Shown here piece by piece: positions 31,707 to 43,730 of a stretch of DNA of 64,000 nucleotides. A program made the translations under genes and the position numbers. This DNA is from Ryuthela nishihirai (taxonomy: Eukaryota > Arthropoda > Arachnida > Araneae > Heptathelidae), in assembly GCA_038380435.1 (NCBI GenBank), contig JAWZYU010000034.1:37324901-37388900 (forward strand), written 5' to 3'. Every line of letters begins with the position of its first letter. Within the stretch, counting starts at the first letter, position 1. The notes beneath the pieces were generated by a model that was not told the origin of the DNA, ran no database searches, and saw nothing but the letters and a program-made list of their open reading frames with translations.

Positions 31707-33897
31707 GCTGAAGAATTTATAGTGTCGTTAGTCGTGAGAATTTACCTCGAAAATTAACAAGTTGATTAGAAATCTACTTTTAATATGATATTAAATGGGT
31801 TTTTAGTTACCATTATACGACTTTAAACAGTGTTTCGAACGAGCGTAACAGCAGCGTTTGTTGACTAATATTTCTGATGTAATGATTCTTTAAATGTTAA
31901 ACTAATATTATTAACTGTATACATTTATTAATTAGATAAGTCAAATGAATCCAACGAAATTTGGAGGCACTTGATTAATATCTGTCAGTTGCCTTCTGGA
32001 ATATTTTTCAGCAAAAAGCTTATTTCATAGTCAAGAAGCTGAAAATTCGGGTTTCCATTCAGATGACTGAGTTATGCCTAAAAACAGAGTAGTATTTTCC
32101 ACACAATGCATATTTTTTCAAAAGTTTACTTTCGATTGCCAGAAGAGAAGGTACTTTGAGGCCTTTGAAGAAAGTGTAATAGTTCACCGTATCAAGGATA
32201 TCTGCAACCAGTTTTCTATTCATTCTGAGAATTGTAAATGACATATTTTCTTGTTAGTGAAATAAAGAAACTGTAACACTTAAAAGTTGGCGCCTCTAGG
32301 CAAATATCTAATATACTTTATGAGAAATATACTTCTGGTAACGATAGAGAGTGTATCGCATTCACGTATCTGTAATCGAATTATTCTTTATCCGAGATGT
32401 TTGTTTCTTGAGATATGCGAATTTAGTAGAATTGCATAAATTGCTGGGCGTTTTTACTGAAACTATTAGACAGTTTTGATGTGGGGAAATTGAGTAAGAA
32501 AGAAAACTGAATTTATTTCATATTAAAACTTTTGTATTCGGCTATATTTTTGATTTTAACAAACAATTAGTCTGATCGTTTTGAAATGTAATAATAGGTG
32601 TCAAATAACAGCGGAACAGATTACTTTCAGCAATCTGGCAATTATTTCTACTAACTATGGATGCGATAGAAATGTGAATAAAGTAAAATAATGGGAGAAT
32701 TTCTACATGTAATTTTCTCTAAGAGTGCTAATGTGTATTGGATAATGGATAGTACCCTCCGTTATTAGAAATATTTCCCGATGTGGTGAGTATATCATAT
32801 CCATATTTTAACGTAAATAACTGTTTTGGCCACTTGATACGACGGGTTGCGCCCAATCGCGTGCAGTTGTTCATCAGTATTTTTTTTCATAGAAAACGAA
32901 ATGAAGTTTAAAATTTTTATATTTATATAAAGGTTTAATTGCCTTTGTACTCTGTATAGGTATCAGTGTTTATTTCCCGTATATTCGAAAAATTTCTGGT
33001 AGAATTTTTTTTCCAGAATTTGATTATTGTTATTGAAACAAACTGGGTTTTGAAAAGTAAAATGAATGAAATATAGAATCTTTTATTAATTTTTTGAACG
33101 TCTCATAACCGTGGATATTTTATTACTAATATCTTCTCAAATTGACTATTCAGATGATAAACGTTGCTTTATTGTCAATGTTTTATATTTATTTTTGCTC
33201 TTGGTTACACCCTCAACAGTTATTCTCATCTCCATAGTAAATCTGTAGTGAATTCCAAAGAATTAATGTCAGAATTTTAACAGGAAATTTGTCACTGGTT
33301 TCCTCTTTGGCTACTTTTAACTAATAAGATTTGATTCCTGCAAAATTTTATACACCCTAAATTGTAATTTATTAAAGCTTCTTTGAAACCAGCTAGTGTT
33401 TATAACATTGTTTACTACTATGAAGCATTTCAGCAAATTTAGTTTCTTGCATGAGGTGATTGTTTTTCCATTTGATGATTTGTTGATCATTAAATACAAA
33501 ACAATATTACCTGAAATCATGTAGTTTTTGTTTAGAACAAGAGGTTTAGTAATTGATAATAGATTGTTTGAATAATTATCATTTTTGTTAATAAAATAAT
33601 GTCATTACATTACATTCATCAGCTACATTAAACACTTGATTTATCCAATTAAAATGTTGAGAAATCATTCTACTGCATAAGGTAGAACTAATAATTAATC
33701 TAGCTTGAGCTGTGCAGACACCTGCTGATCAATTTTGGCGATTTTCCAGAAATATGGTAAGATCATGAGAGGGTTTTATTTTTATTCCATACACTACTGA
33801 TTCACTCACTCTGTGAACTTATGTTTTTTCATGACATTTTTCATAATGCAGCTGACAGATTCATTTGAAATGAGAATTCATGATTATATGATTAAAC
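31707..33897. other. No feature seen (2.2 kb)
   Basis: AT-rich and free of SINEs, one of the longest repeat-poor stretches of the window. No splice-bounded coding exon recognised. Confidence 0.4.
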
Positions 33898-34108
33898 ATC
33901 CCGTGGCCGAGTGGTTAGCGTGCTTGGCTATTGATCTACGGGACCTGGGTTCGAGCCCCGGGTAAGGCATGGATGTTCATGTTGTTTTTCTGCTGAGGTC
34001 CTGCCATCCTCTCAGATCTTCTACTGTGGCATATAAACTGACAGGCTCCTGTTAGACCTCTGTGGCAAGCAGCTGCTTGAGGGGGTATTTATTTATTATT
34101 TTTTAAAA
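33898..34108 (+). mobile_element. SINE-B, near consensus
   Basis: Full copy from catcccgtggccgagtggtt through gggttcgagccccgggtaag to tgcttgagggggtatttatt. A good family reference; no clear TSD seen. Confidence 0.93.
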
Positions 34109-34814
34109 CTTTAATATGGACTTATGAACACAACCAGTGTATATTCCACATCATTGTTTGAAAAGTAATGAGATGAAAACTGCAATCATTACCAGCTAGC
34201 GTGAACAGGCAGAGTAATGGATTTTTTATAATTATTGTATAATAAATATTCTAATGTACAATTCTGAATTTTCATTTTTTTACGAATTGGTTGCTTTATA
34301 ATAAAACCCATCAAGAAATATAAAGCCACAGTGGCATGAATCACCAAAACATTAAAAAAAATAAGTAAAAAAATACCCTTATTCTTGTTACCGTTTATTT
34401 ACTGAAAAATTAAGATAACCCAACAATTTACATAGTCTGTGGAACTTGAGCCATTAATCCAAACAAACTGCAGAAAATTGTTGAATAAACATGGAAATTG
34501 ATTGCATAAATATGATATTGTATAAACTGTGTTATTAATCATTGCTATGTCATAAATGCGTATGTATTTTAATGCTGTTTACTTTTGCCATTTAAAAAAA
34601 AGATTGGATTTTTCTATATTTATGGTTTGATTCATGCCCCATGAATTTTTGAGTGATTTGACAGCTTGGTTTGAGATTAGTTGTATATTTGTTTACACAT
34701 TGTGCGTGATTTTGTATACAATTTTCGAAAACTGTATAAAAATTTATGTTTAATCTGGTGGTAAAAAGGTACTGACCAATCAGCATTTGAACCTCGTATA
34801 TGGTGATATGCCCT
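34109..34814. other. No feature seen
   Basis: AT-rich, left flank of the LINE. Confidence 0.35.
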
Positions 34815-35419
34815 TTTGATATTGATAGCTGCAATGGCAATGGGCAACGTCTCCTACAGGTAAGTAAACTCAATGGTTTCCGAATAACTAACACTTATTA
34901 CAAACACTGCAACATACATAAGTACACAGTTTCACCTGATGGGCTGCATAAGAATATGATTGATTATATATTAATTAACAGCAAATGGGGTAGTTCTGTT
35001 AGGAATACCAGGTCATATAGGGGAGCTGAAATTGGATCTGACCATTACTTTGTTAAAAGTGTCTTGCAGCTTAAACTTGAAAGGTGTTGTGCTAGGGTTA
35101 AAAAATTTACTTTTAATACTGACACTCTGAAAGACCCAGTTATAGCCAAAGTTTACCATGATAGGTTACTTAGTCATTATGACAGTCATGGTATGCTTAC
35201 TACTGAAGTTGAGGAAGAATGGGATCATTTTAAACAGGCTTTTTTGGACACTAAAGTACTCTTTTAGGAGAAAAGGAGCAGAGGAGGCAGAATTATTTTA
35301 AGTGATAAGGCACTTGAGCTTATTTCAGAAAGAAAGAACTGCAGGAATGCCCTTAATAGTCCTAATAGATGCAAATATAAATATATGCTTAATAGTCTTA
35401 ATAGTCCTAATAGAGCAAT

Positions 35420-35627
35420 TGTGCCGTCCCGTGGCCGAGTGGTTAGCGCGCTTGGCTACTGATCTACGGGACCTGGGTTCGAGCCCCGGGTAAGGCATGG
35501 ATGTTCATGTTTTTCTGCTGAGGTCCTGCCATCCTCTCAGATCTTCTACTGTGGCATATAAACTGACAGGCTCCTGTCAGACCTCTGTGGCAAGCAGCTG
35601 CTTGAGGGGGTATTTATATATTATTTA
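35420..35627 (+). mobile_element. SINE-B inside the LINE, 9-bp TSD
   Basis: Consensus-like copy flanked by tagagcaat at 35411-35419 and 35628-35636. It interrupts the LINE between endonuclease and reverse transcriptase. Confidence 0.93.
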
Positions 35628-36557
35628 TAGAGCAATACCTTACTAGTCCTAATAGAAAGCACTACAGAGAGCTTAATAAACATGTGAAGGATCAGTTAGC
35701 TGCTGATAAGAATCTTTGGCTTCATGGCTTGGCTGAGGAAGCAGTTAGACAGCACAACAGCAGAGAGCTGTACCAGATAGTTAATGTTTTGTGCGGTAGT
35801 AAATGGACAGGTATACAGGTATTGAAGGATAAATGAGATAAGGTTATACTAGAAGGTGAGGATTCTGTCATGGCTAGGTGGGCTGAGCTTTCAGTGATGT
35901 TCTAAACAATGTGGTTAGTTCTACTCCCATTGTTTGTAATGATGATAGATGCATTGGTGGCTTTAATGTTGTCCGTATAACACAATATGAAGTTATTTTG
36001 CCCATTTCTAAGCTTAAACTTCATAAATCCCCAGGGGTAGATGAAAATACTACAGAAAAGCTTAGAGCTGGGAATGTTTCGGTTACCACTTGGATGACTG
36101 AAATTTTGAATAACTTTTATGATAAAGGCATAGTTCCTAAAGATTTTACCAGAGCTGTTATTATCCCTGTTTTCAAAAAAGGTGATCGCAGTTCTTGTGA
36201 TAACTATAAGGGTATCAGCCTACTCTCTGTTCCAGGGAAAGTTTTTTGCATGATTGTGCTTAATAGAATTAAGAATCTGGTTGACAGTCAATTGCGTGAT
36301 GAGCAATGTGGATTCAGAAGTGGTAGGGGATGTGTGGATCAGATATTTTCACTTAGGCAGATTCTTGAGAAATGTTTAGAGTTTCAGAAACCTTTGGTTG
36401 CTAACTTTGTTGATTTCAAAAAGGCTTTCGACTCTGTTGATCATCATAATTTGCGGTTGATTGTGAGATCATATGGTATACCAGACAAGTTAGTTAACAT
36501 AATGAAAGCTCTCTATAATAACACTGAGTTGTGTGTGAGAGTTGGTAAGGCTTACTT

Positions 36558-36657
36558 AGGTTTAGCATTACTTCTGGTATTAGACAAGGGTGCATTTTGT
36601 CTCCTTTAGGTTTAGCATTACTTCTGGTATTAGACAAGGGTGCATTTTGTCTCCTTT
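36558..36657. repeat. 50-bp tandem duplication in the LINE
   Basis: The unit starting aggtttagcattacttctgg occurs at 36558 and again at 36608 with no visible change. Because 50 is not a multiple of three it splits the reverse transcriptase frame. Confidence 0.9.
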
Positions 36658-37502
36658 TCTCTTTAGTTTGGTTATTGATTATGTTATGCGAAATTCACTT
36701 CAAAGGAAAGATTTTGGCCTTAAATGGACTGGAGATATGAAAATTTCTGATTTAGATTATGCTGTTTTATTAGCCCTTTTGGCAAATGATGTTGATGAGA
36801 TGAACTCTTTCATTCGAGCTGTTGATGAGACTGGTAGTAGAGTAGGTTTGGTTATAAACAGAGAGAAAACTAAAGTGATGAAAATTGGTCAAGCAGGCTG
36901 TGATTCAGTTAATCTGAATGGTTGCAGTCTTGAGCAGGTGTCACAGTTTAATTATCTTGGGAGCTATGTAACAGATAATGGTGATGTGCGGCATGAGATT
37001 AACAGACGAATAGGGATTGCTGCTGGGACTTTTAAGAATCTATGGAGAGTGTGGAAAAATAAGCATATACACCTAAAGACTAAAATTAGACTGTATAATA
37101 GTTTGGTTCTTTCTAGCATTAGTTATGGTAGTGAAACTTGGACACTTTGTAAACAGGATAACAGGAAACTATATGCTTTTGATTCCAGATGCTTATGCAG
37201 TATCTTGGGCATTAGGTGGTTCAACTTTGTAACTAATGATGAGGTGAGGCAAAGGAGTTTGCAACCTCTTTTGAGCAGCATATTGTGCAAAGAGAGACTC
37301 CGTTGGTTTGGCCATGTTTCCCGTATGGATAATTATAGATGCGGTGGGCAGACAATGTCAAACAGGACCTTGGTAGAATTGGTGTGCAGTGGCCAGATGC
37401 AGTAGATGTAGCTCAGGACAGACTAGCTTGGAGAACTAAATTGCATGGTCTGGTTGTACCTCCGTAGCCCTTGGCTGCTTGAGGAGGAGGATGATGATGA
37501 TA

Positions 37503-38246
37503 TTAAATTTCATGAGAGTTATTATTTCTCCAGCCCTTTTTACTTCTGAGCCCTAAAGTTATCTGTTAATAGATAGATTAGCATCAACTTTTTTTATTTA
37601 TTTATTCATTTTTTTATTTTTGAGAACAAGACCATAAACACATCTAGTCATAGCTAAGTAAGTGAATAAGACTAGAACAGTAGGTCAGTGTTTGAATAAT
37701 ATGCGAATCAATAATCCCACTGAATCTACATACTATAAAGTGCCACTGTCTAGCAGAAGGTATGTACTTTTGAATGCTAACCACATACAGAAATGTGATA
37801 TCTTTATAAAAGATGCAATATGTCAGACAGTGATAAATTTTTGAAATATTCAGTTATTTCATACAAACTGAAGTGTTTAATTAGTAAATTGTTAAATTTC
37901 CATTTTTTATGCTTCATTTGGTTTTCTCAATGAAGTATACAAAATATCTCCTAAAGCAGACACAGATAATGGAAAGGTTATTGTCAGTATACAGGTAGAA
38001 AAGCTATGATTTCTGTATGCAGTTTGTTAAAAATACAAAAGAGAAACTGAATGGGAGGTCACCTAAGTAAGTTTGAAACTAAATCATTGACTAGGAGTTG
38101 ACAAGTTTTTAAAATGTGGTATTAAATTTTTGGATTGTGTCACTTTTTTCTAAGCCACAGACCATATTCGGCATTATGTACAGCTGCAGACAAACTTAAA
38201 ATTAACTATGTAGTTGGTGTTCCATTGGCAAGTGTTTATCCACATC
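37503..38246. other. No feature seen
   Basis: AT-rich flank of the LINE, nothing supported. Confidence 0.35.
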
Positions 38247-38428
38247 ATTAAAATAACTTAAAATTCTCTGTCATTGAGCAATAAAATTTTTAAGCTTATC
38301 CTTCAAACTATTTCTATATTAAAAGTTTTTAGGAGCAGAGTTTTTAGAGCTTATAACATGCAAATAGCTTGAAGGATAAACTTAAAAATTTTATTGCTCA
38401 ACAGCAGAGAATTTTAAGTTATTTTAAT
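38247..38428. repeat. 67-bp inverted repeat (foldback)
   Basis: Arms 38247-38313 and 38362-38428 are imperfect reverse complements: aacttaaaattctctgtcat pairs with the complement of cagcagagaattttaagtt, and ttgagcaataaaatttttaa with ttaaaaattttattgctcaa. Spacer 48 bp. A MITE or a hairpin-forming palindrome. Confidence 0.75.
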
Positions 38429-39094
38429 TAATTTCGGAGCAAGAAAGTCTTTTTAATTGTGCATTTATCCATATCATGTTTAATTAGTGTTTTTCCTTAT
38501 TGACCCCTGCCAGTTATTTTTTACAATGAATTTCATGGGATGCCTTTACAGTTCAGTGTCAAGTTGCTTGAGTGTTATAATGGGATGTGTCATATCATAA
38601 CACTTTGTTATGCATGACATGGTTCAGCTCATTTGTGCTTCCTTGTTGCAATTGTGAAACCCAGAAGCCACTTCAATAATAAAAGAATGTTTTTCAGTGC
38701 TACGAAAATGAGTTATCATTAAATACTTTGTGGAAAAAATTTTGCCAGTGTATGGGATTATTGGTTAGAGCAGGGTTGGTGCTAGCTATTTTGTCACCCT
38801 TAGTGAACTTGGACTCTGCTGCCCTTTTCTCCAAGTCTGATATTAGATATTAATGAATAATTTGCTAAATTTAATGTAATTTTTAAAAGCAATTGAAAAT
38901 TACCTGTTGGAAAATATTCTGATCGTCCTTACTGCAGATATGGCTGTTATAGTATATGCAAATTTGCTGCCCCTAAAACAAATGCTACTCGCTGCATTTG
39001 CACATGCAGTAGTGCCACCCCGGTTACAGTAACAAATCATCATTATTGGGTTTTGTGCAAAATTAGGCAAAACTGTGCAAGTTAAGCTGTGGGG
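38429..39094. other. No feature seen
   Basis: AT-rich, nothing supported. Confidence 0.3.
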
Positions 39095-39400
39095 ATGTTA
39101 TCAATGGTTTCTGGGATGCACCGATGAAAAAGTCGATGGTTTTTGAATGGCATTGGGAGAATGTGAAAGATGATAAAAGAAGTTGTTGTCCAAAAAATTC
39201 ATAGAACTGATGGAAACATGAAAGAGCAAGACTTTGGTTTTGTCAGACTGACATTTAAGCATGATTGATGTCAGAGGAATTAAATGTAGACAGAGAAACT
39301 TTGAAGAAAATTTTGGAGAGGATTTGGACCTGAAGAAAGTTTCAGCAAAGATGGGCTTTGAAGTATTATAGATTTGCAGACACTGACAATATTTTAAATC
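39095..39400 (+). pseudogene. Mariner transposase N-terminal relic
   Basis: Translating across several frames gives VFEWHWENVKDDKR, EELNVDRETLKKIL and EDLDLKKVSAKM, which match the order of motifs in the DNA-binding half of mariner transposases. Multiple stops and frameshifts; no termini identified. Confidence 0.5.
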
Positions 39401-39738
39401 ATGTAATGGCAACTCTAAATGGTATTTCTTAGGAGGAGTCCAGCAATGTTTTCAGCAGTGGCAAAATTGTTGGGCTAATTGTATTGTTGTCCAGGGAGCT
39501 TACTTCACCATTCGCATGTGAATATACAGATAAGGTTCCCGCAGTTTTTGTGAACTTTATTGCCCTATCTTTTACATACAAGAATGGGGAAATTCAGAAA
39601 AATTTGTCCATCCAACAGTTTTACTAAAAGCCAGAAAAAAGGGGAGACTAATGTGAAGGAGAAAGACAAAATAGTTTTCTACTTTCATGTGCATTAAGAA
39701 AAGTTAAATAATTTTGAAGAGTGGGTGGATTAGTGTAA

Positions 39739-40268
39739 TACAGAGTGTCTGGAAAATAATATACATATTCAAGAAAGTAATATTTTAATTGAAAGCTTAC
39801 CTCAGATAATTTTCAACATAATTTGTGGATTTTCTGTTTGTGACCCTGCATATGTCCAATCAGTATTCCACTTCTTGCCACATATGTGCAGCATATCTCT
39901 TGTTGCTAGCTTCATTGCTTTACCGATTTTGGCTTTCAAGTGATTTAGGTCTCAAATTTTGTCCATATAAACATAATTCTTTATGAAGTCCCACAAGAAA
40001 AAATCAAGGGGTGTCAAATGAAGGCTCCTTAGTTTCCATAGAATTGGACAAATCCTGCAATCCATCTGTGAGGAAATGTTACACTAAGAACTTCTGTAAC
40101 ATCGCTTGAGAAATGTGGCAGTGTGCCGTCTTGTTGGAAAATTATGGTGGCAGCCTGTGAAACTGTTTGAGTGAGGGAATGTACAGGTACAATATTCAAT
40201 GTAATGCTTTTGTATATTTGGGGGACAGTGCTACCCAACTCCCCCTATTATTTGTTGGATGGCCTGTA
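39739..40268 (-). mobile_element. Internally deleted mariner-like element
   Basis: Edges tacagagtgtctggaaaata and (complement) tacaggccatccaacaaata are diverged inverted termini with TA. The reverse strand codes a C-terminal transposase half, IIFQQDGTLPHFSSDVTEVL then VTFPHRWIAGF, with the Asp of FQQDG kept. The start of the element, aagcattacattgaatattg, matches the one at 18302-18852 in order and spacing, so both are copies of the same deletion derivative. Confidence 0.78.
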
Positions 40269-40721
40269 TTAATCAACAATTAATCAAATTGTTGACAAGT
40301 GCTTGCAATGAAATTACTGGTACTGTTTTCAAAGGTGAATGCGATTTTGAAATATTTTACTGTTACCAAAAGAACTTGCATGAGTACAATTTTTAAAAAA
40401 TCACCTTAATACTCTGAGTCATGGACTGTATCTTATCATTCATCTTTTGCCAAGATGCCAAAGATTACACAAATACAAACTCACATCTCCATGTCTTGGC
40501 AAAATGAGTCATATGACAGAGGTACCAGCTCTGGACTCAAAAGTGTAGGACATTGTTATTAATAAATACTCTGTTTTTACTTTATCCTCTGCTTGTATTA
40601 TGGCTTATTTTAAATTATTTTCTTTTTTTTTCCAGTATGTAAGTGATGTGAATTTTATTCTGCATTTTGTTATGTAGAATCACTACAATTTAATGAAGTA
40701 CTTAATATTTTACTCTTCTAG

Positions 40722-40857
40722 GAAATGTATGTGACACAAGTAGTATCAATACAAGAGTTATCACATAGTTGATATGGATCAAAACGAAGGAGTTGAAGAG
40801 ACTTTTGATTATATTAGTAGAGGAATATGTGCATTTGAGGAATATGATCAAGATTTT
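40722..40857 (+). CDS. Probable first coding exon of a forward-strand host gene
   Basis: Forward exon of 136 bp between acceptor ttttactcttctag and donor gtaagtag. The ATG at 40774 opens 28 codons: MDQNEGVEETFDYISRGI, then CAFEEYDQDF, ending in phase 0. An in-frame TAG about 35 bp upstream within the exon and two short upstream ATGs indicate that this ATG is the first in the frame and that the left part is 5' untranslated. The peptide is acidic and has no signal peptide. I do not recognise the protein. The continuing exon was not identified with confidence; a 30-bp candidate in a compatible phase lies at 58288. CDS proper is 40774-40857. Confidence 0.6.
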
Positions 40858-41056
40858 GTAAGTAGATGTGATTAGCTATTATATTTTGAATGGGGATAAA
40901 GAATTGCCATGCTTTGTTTTTAATATACAATATTTTTTTTTATACAACACACAGAACAGAGAACCTAAACTACTAGTTATTTATGCATTCTCTTCCAGAG
41001 AAATTTTTAAAAAAGTCTGTCTTGATAATTCTCAACCACTTCCATCACCATTTATA

Positions 41057-41395
41057 TTGTAATCTGCAATTCCCAGGTTCAAATCTCAGCCGGCCAGTTT
41101 TAAGATTTATCTCCATAAACTCCCCACACTACCCTCAGTAAGTAGGGGACATCGATGTGCTTGGAAAGAACATCGTCCATCGGATGGGATGCAAAGCCAT
41201 GATCCTGTGTGTGGGAGAGCCATACCCTGTGCACATTAAAGAACATGTTGGATGGCTTTGACAAGAGGCTACCATCTATTTTGTAACAACTGTCCAATGG
41301 TAACCCTCCCCCCAACCTTCTCGGAGTCCTTATGACCTGGCCATTAGCCCACTGTGTTAAAAAAAGTACTACTTAGAGGTAAAACAACCCAATCC
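41057..41395 (+). mobile_element. SINE-A, diverged, A box missing
   Basis: Starts at ttgtaatctgcaattcccag within the head and runs to the tail aaaacaacccaatcc. Central block gttggatggctttgac is changed at several sites. Confidence 0.85.
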
Positions 41396-41470
41396 AAATC
41401 TCCATATGCATGTGTCTAAGTAGCATCTTGGTGTTGTTCTCATTGATACTGTGATGGCCCTAATTTAAAA

Positions 41471-41530
41471 TACAGTAAAACCTTTCTAAGATGGAATCTC
41501 TGTGAGATGGAAACCTCTCTTAACCAAAAA
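41471..41530. mobile_element. Possible pogo/Tigger-type terminal end
   Basis: acagtaaaacctttctaaga followed by tggaaacctctcttaacc resembles termini of pogo/Tigger elements. No opposite end was seen. Confidence 0.3.
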
Positions 41531-41829
41531 ATTGTTTTAGTAACACCAGTTAAACAAATGTTAACAAATGGAACCTAGTTTAGCCTGAAACTAAAGTAAA
41601 TTATTACAGAAAAATTCAAAAAATTTTGTGATGCTTATTATTGTTACTCAGTAAGAATGGATCAGATGAATTTCTAAATTAATACTAGAGAAAGAGACAT
41701 CATTTGAGTATCTGTTTAGCAAATCCCTTTTAAGGTAAATGACTTTTATTGAGGATAAAGATCTTTTTCATGATCACTGATCCTTCGTCAATGTGTAAAG
41801 TAAGGTATTGGTAAACCGGATTAGGGTTA

Positions 41830-41880
41830 GTAGTACACTTAAATTCTTTTTTGCAAGTGACCAACTGGTCAGGCAGCTTA
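41830..41880. repeat. Paralogous empty site of the SINE-A at 44567
   Basis: gtagtacacttaaattcttt then ttgcaagtgaccaactggtc aligns with the two flanks of the SINE-A at 44567-44951, but uninterrupted. Confidence 0.55.
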
Positions 41881-43202
41881 TGTCACAATATAGACTGTTC
41901 ACATGGGAATGAAACTGCTAAGAAAGAACTTGCCATTGTATTCCTTCAGCACATTGGCAACTGAATAGAGTTGTTATCTTCATTTACTAAAGATGCTTGA
42001 AAAAAGGCTTAAGAATGCATGAATATAGGTGGGGAGCCTACCTATGAAGGTAGGATCACATTGGGTATATCTCTGGTAAAATGTTTCGCAGATCTCTTTC
42101 CATTTGAAGCCTAGTTTCTCAATTGAAGACTTCATATGTATGAATGCTGTTAGAAACGAATCAGATTGTTAAATGTGTAAAAGCAAAACTTAACTTGCAG
42201 AATAAAGTGAAAGTGAAGCAGATGGCAAAGTAAGATAGTGTAAAACAATTAACATGCAAATTTAAATGTGATAAAGCACAAATTTTTATCTTCAAGCAGA
42301 AATTCAAATGTAAGGAGGACACAGTTAAGAAAGAATATTGCGAGATTGGATGGGAAGAAATCAATGGCATTGTATTTGAATTGTGGTTAAAACAAAATTT
42401 TGAAACTTTTGAAAACTAAAAAGCAAAGTTTAATTTTTTTCTTTTCTTTTACTTTTGTGTATAATTAATTTACCTTAGAAGGGTCACTGCTAATATATTG
42501 TTGCAACAGATGAACATGCTACAATGAACTGTGATGTATCATCTAGATGCTCGCATGAACTAGTGTGAGAATTACGTCACCAACTACTTCAAATGTACTT
42601 GACTTAAAAAAAAAAAAGGAATAAGTTGTAATTAAGAGTAATTGGAGTTGAAGAAAGACGTTGTTTGTTTTAGTCTGTGTGATATAGTTAAAAGAAGAAA
42701 CATTTTTTATTTGGTGTGTTTGCAGGAGATTAAATAAGTTTATTAGTGTTGATCCTGTTAGCAGACCAATAAAAAGAAGGATACTTAGGATATTTAAAAA
42801 TGTGACTGAGGAGGTCATACGTTAGTTGAACAAACAGAGCTGATCTCAACTTTTCTGTAAGAAGAGTTCATCATTATATTTAGTTGTTTAGTAATTGGTA
42901 AGGTTATTCTTGATAGGTTGCAGGTTTGTTCACAAATATGATTGTGCCACTTATCAACTGATGTAAAAGACTTATATTATGCTTTTTGTGTAGATAGTAA
43001 GAATAGTAACAAGGAGTTAAGTTCTTTTGAAGATTTATTTTCGTACTGATATAGATTTATATTAGTTGAGTTAATATAAATGTTTTCATTCATACTTTTG
43101 TAATAAATTACATTATTTTAGAATAATAATTGTCAAATACTATTTTTTTTAACTCGCGCTCAGTTCCCATCCATTTAATTCATAACAATATATATCATTG
43201 TT
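41881..43202. other. No feature seen (1.3 kb)
   Basis: AT-rich with an A run at 42607. A 91-codon reverse frame at 42543-42818 lacks support. Confidence 0.35.
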
Positions 43203-43358
43203 GTGGGCAGACAATGTCAAACAGGACCTTGTTAGAATTGGTGTACAGTGGCCGGATGCAGCAGATGTAGCTCAGGACAGATATGCTTGGAGAATTAAAC
43301 TGCGCGGTCTGGTTGGACCTCCGTAGCCCATGGCTGCTTGAGGATGAGGATGATGATG
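43203..43358 (+). mobile_element. LINE 3' end copy, 5'-truncated
   Basis: Matches the last 150 bp of the LINE at 34815-37502 from gtgggcagacaatgtcaaac to the gatgatgatg tail. In one frame it is open to the stop: WADNVKQDLVRIGVQWPDAA and ending RGLVGPP, better preserved than the long copy, which has shifted frame here. Confidence 0.9.
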
Positions 43359-43587
43359 TAATTTTAAAAATATGACTAATGAAAAGGAAATTATTTTTAA
43401 ATACAAATAAACATTGATTTATTATTTTTTAATTAGTTTATAGATTAATGAACATGTGTATATTTTTCTAATTAGGTGCTTTCTTGTAATAATCATGTTT
43501 TATTGAAAATGAAGCATCTTTAAAACAAACTTGCAAATGGAATTCTTTGTCCTGTGCATTGCCATTGCAGAGAGTTTTTTATTAAAA

Positions 43588-43730
43588 AAATAAAAATAAA
43601 TAAATACCCCCTCAAGCAGCTGCTTGCCACAGAGGTCTGACAGGAGCCTGTCAGTTTATATGCCACAGTAGAAGGTCTGAGAGGATGGCAGGACCTCAGC
43701 AGAAAAACGATACATAAATCCATGCCTTAT
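43588..43730 (-). mobile_element. SINE-B, 5'-truncated
   Basis: Tail aataaataaataccccctca and body preserved; stops at catgccttat, just before the B box. A short (A)n-rich stretch precedes the tail. Confidence 0.88.

Larger units (their letters stand above)
34815..37467 (+). pseudogene. LINE endonuclease/reverse transcriptase pseudogene
   Basis: Endonuclease C-terminus: MIDYILINSKWGSS and GAEIGSDHYFV (Asp-His pair), 34815-35267. Reverse transcriptase: VFKKGDRSSCDNYKGISLLS near 36170, EQCGFRSGRGCVDQIF near 36305, VDFKKAFDSVDH near 36410, GIRQGCILSPFLF near 36630. The catalytic YADD region near 36755 reads LDYAVLLALLAND, so both active-site Asp are lost. The C-terminal end has RCLCSILGIRWFNFVTNDEV and LRWFGHVSRMD. 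Breaks: a SINE-B at 35420, stops near 35830, a 50-bp duplication at 36558 and a frameshift near 37340. The frame would end at 37467. Confidence 0.88.
34815..37502 (+). mobile_element. LINE retrotransposon, 5'-truncated (RTE-like)
   Basis: Holds the last part of an apurinic-type endonuclease, a reverse transcriptase and a C-terminal region. It ends in a short (GATGAT)n-type tail after ccatggctgcttgagg-like sequence. Simple-repeat 3' ends and this C-terminus are usual in RTE-type LINEs; the clade is my inference. Other 3' ends of the same family lie at 43203-43358 and 62908-62940. Confidence 0.85.
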
